From Allacma fusca (taxonomy: Eukaryota; Arthropoda; Collembola; Symphypleona; Sminthuridae), in the NCBI GenBank assembly GCA_947179485.1, contig OX359245.1, positions 46,053,067 through 46,117,066 of the forward strand: DNA of 64,000 bases, read 5' to 3'. Below the pieces are notes generated by a model that did not search any database, was not told the origin of the DNA, and saw only the letters and a program-made list of their open reading frames with translations. Of this stretch, positions 57,140 through 64,000 are shown in pieces (position 1 is the stretch's first letter; each line of letters opens with the position of its first letter). The position numbers and the translations under genes were made by a program.

Positions 57140-57640
57140 TATTGATTTTGGAGAGGATCGTGTCTTTCATGTGACCTGAAGAACAGAAAACAGGTCGTAA
57201 AAATACAAATTGATACTTCAAGGCACCGAGAGGTTGCGCAATTACTAGGTGCTGCTCTATATATAACCGCACGAATATTCTTACAATCGATGGATGCCCT
57301 GAAATCCTTTAGTATCCCATATAAGTCCATTAATCCACGAGAAATTTAAACAAAATCTATTATAACAGTTTTCATTATCATATTATCATTCCAGAAAATG
57401 TCACAATTGTCTGCGTACGTTTGATATTAGTTATTCTATCCATCATGGTGCTTTTCGATGCATCACATCGCGCTCTTTAGAGTTTGATTTTGCTAGTCAT
57501 AATGATATTCAATGATGAAATCCTGGTATCGTTTAATGATGAGTCCTGAATTAAATTATATCTCGGATGCTTTGAAGAGCATGTTACGCAAGCGAGAAAG
57601 CATCTCAAAAAAATGACGTCATGATATGTAAAGGGGACTG
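57140..57640. repeat. Duplicated upstream segment of copy 2
   Basis: Matches 48190-48480 (shared strings include CAATGATATTCAA and GTTACGCAAGC). It lies upstream of copy 2, so it may hold the promoter of the ancestral TIGAR-like gene. No core promoter element was recognised. Confidence 0.5.
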
Positions 57641-57904
57641 TTGTGTACACGGTTTGAAATAAAAAAATTAAAGCAAGTTGATTGTGTATTCACGAGGCTG
57701 GACTAAAATCAACTATCCTGCGAATACTGTATAATTAAAATGAATGATAAAATTTTTTTTATTGGTAGTTAGTGTGTACTAGAAATGTTAACATCAGGTT
57801 TTAAGCCACAATGGCTTCACGCCATAATGTATAAGTGCCGTTGAATTAATTTTAATGGAATTATTTTCACGCAGTCAGATTGATAGGAAAAAATAGACGA
57901 TCAG

Positions 57905-59290
57905 TAGTACCACGTCAGCTGCTTCAAAAACTTTTGGAGCAGAATAATTATTTAGAAATACCAGTATTGGAAGTACTAATGTATTACATAACATTGAAAT
58001 AATTAAACAGATTCAACGGGAGTCCACACTTTTTTAATGACAATTAAAAATATGATTATTATAGCATTGTTGTGTGCACAACTTTGCCCACTCGTGCACG
58101 TTGTTGTCAGCCAGAGTTAAATATCAACAAATACGGGAAAATATTTAATAAAATTATGGATTCCCAAATCTTCCGTAGTAAATATTATTAATCATGATAA
58201 AACGGTAAAACTTATAATAGAAAAACTAAGGTTTAGCAGTCCTAAAATTTTTATAATCAATATGCAGCCATCCAGTCCCATAAAGATGGAAATAATAGAG
58301 TCCAATCAATGACCCTGGATTGACGTACCGGGAAAATTCGTTTGCAGGATACTGAGTTCCATTTCAAGGAATAGCGTAACAGGGACCGTCTCCCTCTTTT
58401 GTAACAAGTGACGTATAAATTTTCTCCAAGTGTACGAATTTTGAAGCCTTCCCAGGACCTACTTGACTGATTTCAGTGATATTGTATTCAAGTACATTTT
58501 TAGGTCCGAAACCATATTTTGTCACATCAAAGGAACTCTTAAGGAAAACGAACATTTTGTTCCATGTGAAGTTTTCAAATTGAAATAACAAGTGTAAACC
58601 TGACCCCATGCCCATTCGGGATCGAATGAAATTTTGTGTCAGGTTTGTATAGCTGGCCCAATAACCCAGAGAGGACAAACGTTCGGGTCATCTCGCCCTA
58701 GTTATAACGTCAAAGTTTCAAATTAGAACTCGTCGTTATAGGGTCGCCCCTGTTCAACTTAAATTTTCAAATGTTAAATCATTGATTGTCAACAGGGATT
58801 TTCGAAATTATTGAGGGGTTTTACGAAAATGTTTTTTTGTCAGCAGGGATTTTCAAATTTGTTGACCTTTTTTTCAGTAGGGATTTTTGAATTTGTTGGG
58901 GTGTATTACGAAAATTGTTTTGTCAGCAGGGAGTTTTAAACTTGCTTCGACCAGGGACATCATGACCAGCAGGGAAAATTTAAAAAATCTTCCAGGGAGA
59001 TTTACAAAAATCCGACCCCTGGCATGGAGTTTGTGGCTATTAAAATTTCGCGCTCTACTCTTAGGATCAGCGCGCAAGATTTAAGCATACAGTAAGTCTC
59101 CACGACTGGGCTTGATTTGTAAGCGGTTAAGCCTCTCCAAGTAATTGTTCCTGTGAAGCGCAGGGCTGCTACTAGTTATACTAAAGGACACATTTTGTCA
59201 TGCAGTCATTATAACTGATTTCAGGTTTCACAAACTAACCACTATTGGTCACCATTGGAAACTCCATGAAATTTGATGCTACCACAGCTT
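57905..59290 (-). pseudogene. Duplicated gene fragment, possible DEG/ENaC-like channel, copy B (broken)
   Basis: Homologous to 41221-42100. The minus strand has an open stretch 58364-58678 (104 codons, with N-glycosylation-like NLT, NFT and NIT sites and the end VTKEGDGPCYAIP). It is closed by TGA, after which the same frame continues readable (NGTQYPANEF) down to about 58226. The TGA sits where a tryptophan codon would be plausible. A MITE fragment (58770-59021) separates this from 59200-59290, which matches 41995-42085. The extracellular, cysteine-poor character and family are uncertain; the paralogy and the disabling stop are clear. Confidence 0.4.
58770..59021. mobile_element. Truncated MITE of the CAGGGGTCGGATTTTTGT family
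   Basis: The right end ACAAAAATCCGACCCCTG is intact. The left end is missing. Internal CAGCAGGGATTTTCAAA units are typical of the family. Confidence 0.65.
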
Positions 59291-59295
59291 TATGG

Positions 59296-59389
59296 AACAA
59301 ATTGTGACCAATATTGGTCAATCTCAGGCCAAAAAACAAATTGTGACCAATATTAGTCAAACTCAGGCCAAAAAACAAATTGTGACCAG
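59296..59389. repeat. 39-bp tandem repeat, about 2.4 copies
   Basis: ACAAATTGTGACCAATATTG and the following 19 bases recur with a period of 39 (starts near 59298, 59337 and 59376) with few changes. It adjoins the duplicated segment at 59200-59290. Confidence 0.85.
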
Positions 59390-61159
59390 GTCACAACCAA
59401 GGATTCATTAAGTTTTACAGGGTACCCTTTATCTACGAGTTATAATTTTAAAAATCGGTACGATTTCCCCCGCAAACCAGGGCGAAATGGCCCAAACTTT
59501 TATTCTCGTTGGGACATTGAGCCAGGTCACTAAGCTTCCACAAAATTTCATTTCGATCCGGAGTGGGCATATGGCGAGAGCTACTTGTGAGCTTGTTCAT
59601 TATGAAAGTATACACGCATGTAGACCATTTTGCTTTTAGTGAAAACTGCGTGTGGTACACTTTTGGGAAGGCTTGTAACTAATCCGTTTTGCCTTTAAGG
59701 AAAAAGGCAAGTAGACCATTTTGCTTCTAATCAAAATTGCACTTATTCCATTTTGCCTCTGCACTGACGATATGTAAAACATTGTACGCTTGTGAATATT
59801 ATTATTTTTATAACTCTCAAGTGCTGAAACATCAACTGAAGGACATGATTTGCGTCGACTGACGTATACACAGTAATTAACGTAGAATACAAGCTTAACT
59901 TGTAGCAATTAACTAGCGCTTCTCACAACTCAAGTTCTCATGCTATTTGAACCTGAAGTTGCACTTGAAATTGAATGCTCAACTTATTGTTTTCCTCCTA
60001 GTTGTATTTGCCCATTGTCAATAAATTTTTTAATTGACAATCAATTATCGGAAGCCAACTTCTAGCTTCAATACTTGAAGTTGGCAATTGCAAGTAGTCA
60101 TATTTGTACAAATTGAAGTTGCACTGAAATTGACTTGAAGATGATTTAAATTGAGTCGAACAATTTAACGTGAATTAAATACTTCTGCTTAATATCAAAA
60201 TGAAAAATATAATGGTTTACATCATACTCGTTTATGTATTTCAACAGGTAAAATTACATGAAGCTACACTTAATACAATAACAGTAAAACTAAGCTTCCT
60301 CGAGGAACGTTTTAGAAACAGGAAAGGATTTTTGCTTCAAAACACCGTTTCGTTTTGAAATTGTCAATTGAAAACTTCAACTGTCAATTATTTGTACTTC
60401 AGCAACTTAAAGTTCTAATTGAAATTGCAAGTTGCAACTACTACTAGGCACGAATGACGTTGGCTAAAGAATTTGTAATGTAAATGTTGAGTTGACAATG
60501 AAAAATATTCTAATTGTTAGTAATGGACCGAGGTAAAATTATGTAGGCATACTTCCTTATCACTCTAAGTGAAGTTTTCCTTTCTAGTTCACTACAAAGT
60601 ATAAATGAGTGTGTGTTTGACACTCTTCTGAGTAAAAATAAAAACTAACTTAAAGAAGGCAAAATTGAGACACAATACTTATTCATTCAATGCATATCCC
60701 AACTCTACTGACAAGGCATAAAATAATTTAGCATATACACTACATGCACTTAGAACTGGAGAATGCTAAGCGATTTGCAATAAAACTCCTCGACGACGAA
60801 AATTGTAGGATTTCAAATTCATTAAAATTTGTAGGGACTCAAAGTTGCTGACAATAACACTCTTACGGTAAAAATTATGGCAATGCTTTAAAACATAGGG
60901 AATGAAGAACCAAAAAAGTGCAATGCAATTCCTACATGAATCAAAAATTGTGCTGGGAAAATGGGATTAAAATATGGAGCCATTAACATTTTTAGAAGAA
61001 AGCATAAATGCAAAAGGTGTATCTGTAATTAAATATTTTGGATTTATGATTTGTCTGTGAAAGCACTAAATAGCAAAAACGTATGATTTCAATGGAAAAA
61101 AATATTTTTATTCATTCAATCAAATTTTCATTCCATTCGAAACAATTGTACGGTAAATT
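59390..61159. other. Intergenic stretch with degenerate motif arrays
   Basis: No supported gene. Positions 59460-59760 repeat ACCATTTTGCTTTTA-like strings. Positions 59930-60160 and 60330-60450 repeat TTGAAGTTGCAA and CAACTTGAAG variants in inverse orientation, like the ends of another motif-array element. Borders could not be fixed. Positions 60500-61159 include the 3' flank shared with the other TIGAR-like copies. Confidence 0.45.
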
Positions 61160-61927
61160 TTATTGTTGCATACAGCTCTTTCTGGAAGCCAGGGATTTTT
61201 CTCGATTTGCGAAACTGCTGAAAGCATCCTGTTGTAATGATTTTAGATGATCACTGCCATGTGCAACTACGACCTCCAATTCACGCGGTTGGGCTTCGTC
61301 TTGCAACTTCTCCATGGCTAGCAGAAAGTAACTTGTATTCTTGCAAAATTTCATAAACTCTGGTTTCCAATTTTTAAATCTATATTTTTGCTCACTTTGC
61401 AGCAAATAATGCCACAAATGCACCATGAGAGTGCAATGAGTAACGACCAGAATAGTTTTTTCTTCCAATCCAGAATCCACAATCATTTCAATTTTCTGTA
61501 ATACATATTGAAGGAACTTAAAAAAAATTATTTTCATTCACAAAAAGCGTTAACCAAAACTTTACTTTTAAAAATGACTCCAGCCTCCGCTCAACATCAA
61601 GTCTAGTTTCTGCTCCTTCTGGAGCCCAATCAAGGTAATCATCCCCTGTCTTCATCAGTGCTTTCACCAATTCCGTTGTAGACTTTTCCTCATATATGCC
61701 CAGATTCTACAAATATGTCTCAACGGATTATAAAAGAATTTTTAATTAGTTGTAGGACTCAAACATAAGAACATTATTAGTTGTGAAGAAGTATCTACTA
61801 CAACGGCTGTGGGTTGTGAATCAATGTCGGGGTGACCACGTTGCGTTTTTAAATTATCCCCAGGTAATATTTTTCCAACTTACTCGTTCTCGAATGTCAG
61901 GATCCACAACTATGACATCATCACTGT
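61160..61927 (-). pseudogene. TIGAR-like histidine phosphatase, copy 3, interrupted by an LTR element
   Basis: Exons 61160-61495 (336 bp) and 61566-61706 (141 bp) are open and close to copy 1, keeping VVTH and EGAET. Exon 3 begins to be read at 61884-61927 (DDVIVVDPDIRER) and is then cut by the LTR starting at 61928. The remainder, with SPYVRA and RHGE, must lie beyond the retrotransposon, outside the window. With no other damage visible, the insertion looks recent and is probably what inactivates this copy. Confidence 0.85.
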
Positions 61928-62664
61928 TGTTAAGTAGTTTTGTAACACTCAATAAATGTAACGTTAACCACGCCACTACTATCTCCCAATACGGCTCTTG
62001 TCGGCCAATGTATCTACGCATGGAACGCCATGTAATCAAATGGCGCTCCGCTAGGTACATATGTAGAGGAAGACTATCCTCAAGTTAGCGTGCGTTTGAA
62101 GGCAAAAAGGTGGCAAGTAGCTACTTTTAGGCATCCTTGCTAAAGCTTAGATATAGGAATTAAGGATAACGTAGATTTCCGACATCCAGAGTTACTTTTC
62201 TGTGTTGAGGTTTCCTTTAAAAATGTGTAACTAAATATTATTGGTTCAAACTTAAACCTTTGTAAATACTGGAGGTGGGTACATTTGTGCTCACCTCCGT
62301 ATAAAACTTCGTGCCTCCGTAGGTACGAAGAGGAGAGCAACGTCAAATCTTGAGCTAAGCAGAGCAAGGGAACGCGTGAGAGACCGACTAAGTGTATCCA
62401 TTTACGCACAATAGATAAATAAAGTATACTGTGAGAACAAAACCTTATACGTACATACATACTCATTCATCGTATCTTCCATACACTGAGACACAAGCCC
62501 GAAATCCCTCACTCCAAAGCAAGTGCCTCTCTACCGTCTACATTTTCCCCATCATCTCATACTCTCACTCTCAATATCATCAATATTCCCTTTATTTCCA
62601 TGATCGGCTCATCATTACATATTTTCCTCATTACGAACCATCAACCACAATAATTATATTAACA
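61928..62664 (+). mobile_element. 5' LTR of an LTR retrotransposon inserted in copy 3
   Basis: The segment starts TGTTAA and ends TTAACA, a perfect 6-bp terminal inversion. It is 737 bp. Its left edge was set by comparing copy 3 with copy 1, where the gene match ends at CATCACTGT (61927). A TATAAAA-like box lies near 62299 and AATAAA near 62416. A primer-binding-like TGG follows at once at 62665. The 3' LTR and the target duplication lie outside the window. Confidence 0.87.
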
Positions 62665-62682
62665 TGGTGAACGGTGCGGGTT
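62665..62682 (+). other. Probable primer binding site
   Basis: TGGTGAACGGTGCGGG begins directly after the LTR. Retroelement primer sites start with TGG, complementary to the tRNA CCA end. Which tRNA is used could not be assigned. Confidence 0.6.
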
Positions 62683-62916
62683 CGATGGTTCTCAACAAAA
62701 ACTCAGGTTCGTAAGCCCATAATCAAAACTATTTCCCTCTATTTTGTGAACAATTATATGCCCAAAAATACTTTTGGCGTAAGCCGCTAAACAGAACTCT
62801 GCCCAAATTTTCCATTTTTTATACCACATTGTCACTTAAAATCTTACGTGGCGTCAGCCGCCGCCGTAGGCTATGCTCAAATTTTCTATAAATTGTCTCA
62901 AGTTTCCCCGTGCCAC
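62683..62916 (+). other. Retrotransposon leader between primer site and Gag frame
   Basis: About 230 bp without a coding frame. Contains the strings GTAAGCC(C/G), near 62713 and 62779, and GGCGTCAGCCGCCGCC near 62851, which may form stem-loops. A packaging function is possible but not shown. Confidence 0.35.
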
Positions 62917-64000
62917 ATGTCACCTCACGACATCAGATTTATTAGAGTAGTAGAACTCGATCAACACCCTGAATACATAATCTGCAACAACCAGAAATAT
63001 ATAGCTCTATTATTAAGTGAGGCTGCACTCGTTGAGCTCACTCCACAAGACCAAGTGCGTGCACGTGCCAAATATAGTCATTTATCCTCGACACGAGCAC
63101 TCTATCTTTACAAGTTCTACAAACTGTTTAAGCAAAAACTCCCTCGTTACGTTAACTCCAACATTGAGCCCCAACCAGTTGATAGAAGTGACATCAAAGT
63201 TATCCGGAAAAATCCCAGCCGAATTCCGCGATCAATAAACAGTTCAACTACGACCCTGCCTGAAACCACCGTGGTGACCGTCCCAGACGACATCCTCACC
63301 CACGTACCATCAAGTGAAGGCGAAACTGACACCGAAGGTCCAACGCCAGAACCCACAACACCTCTTGGAGGATTTGCAAGTTTCAACCCCAGTAGGACTT
63401 CCACTCCCGCTGTCTCTTCTGGTCCCGCAGATAACGATTCGATCTTCGTCACAACTCAATCAGTAAGTACAAACTTTAATTTGTCTAACAATCATACTCT
63501 CATTGGCACACCTGTCGCTCCACATCCACAACCAACATCTTCTCGCCTTTTTGCCTCCCGAGACCTTCTCGAAGACGTCGCTCAGAAGCTTGTTGATGAC
63601 ATAAAAACAAAACAAGAAGCAGACTCATCTGGAACGAGCATTTTAACCTACGCACACTACCAACAACTCCTGTATGATCTCCACCTAACAACAGAAGTTA
63701 CGTCCGACGGTACATATCTAAACACACGAGAAACCTTTACCAGAATAGTAGCCAGAATTCTCCGCATCTTTACGCTTTGGCAGACTAATTCCACTGAATT
63801 CGCATCCATCATTGAAGAGATCGAGGATATCCAAACTTCATTACTAGCTCAAGAATTCTGTCCAACCGTAACTACTACTCCAGTCACAACAACTACTCCT
63901 TCCGTGTCCACTCCTAAGACCCCTACCTTTGTCATAGAGACACACAGCTACACGCCTGTTATCCTCGCCTGGACCACAAGACTACAAGCTGCACAAAATT
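62917..64000 (+). CDS. Gag-like open reading frame of the LTR retrotransposon (runs off the window)
   Basis: From the ATG at 62917-62919 the frame stays open to the last base of the window, over 360 codons. Residues ~1-90 are mixed and basic, with a tyrosine-rich stretch (ALYLYKFYKLFKQ). Residues ~90-200 are proline-, serine- and threonine-rich. Residues ~215-330 look helical (for example RDLLEDVAQKLVDDIKTKQE). A threonine-rich tract (TTTPVTTTTPSVSTPKT) follows. No zinc knuckle, protease or polymerase is reached. The Gag assignment rests on position, 252 bases after the LTR, and composition. Codon use is more GC-rich than the surroundings, as expected for a recent insertion. Confidence 0.7.
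   Translation, partial: MSPHDIRFIRVVELDQHPEYIICNNQKYIALLLSEAALVELTPQDQVRARAKYSHLSSTRALYLYKFYKLFKQKLPRYVNSNIEPQPVDRSDIKVIRKNPSRIPRSINSSTTTLPETTVVTVPDDILTHVPSSEGETDTEGPTPEPTTPLGGFASFNPSRTSTPAVSSGPADNDSIFVTTQSVSTNFNLSNNHTLIGTPVAPHPQPTSSRLFASRDLLEDVAQKLVDDIKTKQEADSSGTSILTYAHYQQLLYDLHLTTEVTSDGTYLNTRETFTRIVARILRIFTLWQTNSTEFASIIEEIEDIQTSLLAQEFCPTVTTTPVTTTTPSVSTPKTPTFVIETHSYTPVILAWTTRLQAAQN

Overview
The window looks like animal nuclear DNA, most likely from an arthropod. It is AT-rich, its genes are split by short GT-AG introns, and it is crowded with DNA transposons. No CRISPR, operon or bacterial signal is present. The species cannot be read from the sequence. Three host gene types are supported: a DBH-like copper monooxygenase (MOXD family), a TIGAR-like histidine phosphatase and a secreted cystine-knot peptide.

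Layout. (1) 1-6.3 kb: an island of nested hAT-type transposons with a short block that recurs upstream of the knottin gene. (2) 6.3-38.0 kb: a very large inverted repeat. The left arm (6314-21062) is repeated in reverse complement at 22926-38048. Between them lie a 1.66 kb unpaired stretch and a 200-N assembly gap. Each arm carries a two-knot cysteine-rich peptide gene, a decayed second copy of it, several hAT MITEs and a MOXD gene. The left MOXD gene reads through ten exons (592 residues). The right copy lacks its first two exons at the gap and has two in-frame stops. The arms also differ by a tRNA-derived SINE (right only) and by nine copies of a 27-bp satellite (left only). (3) 38.05-41.2 kb: the 3' half of an LTR retroelement on the minus strand, with integrase C-terminus, envelope-like reading frames and LTR. 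(4) 41.2-49.7 kb: a broken channel-like gene fragment, a hAT element with a frameshifted transposase, and MITEs. (5) 49.7-64 kb: three minus-strand tandem copies of the TIGAR-like gene. The first is intact, the second is dead, and the third is split in exon 3 by a second LTR retrotransposon. That element's 5' LTR (61928-62664), primer site and open Gag-like frame run off the window end.

The most unusual feature is the transposon community. At least ten elements carry clear 6-9-bp target duplications of the hAT kind. Many are built internally from short degenerate motif arrays facing inward from both ends, with a different motif in each family. Genes and duplications here appear to have been shaped by insertion, nesting and tandem or inverted copying. 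Exon coordinates were worked out by hand from splice signals and reading phase; family names come from recognised motifs, not from database searches.
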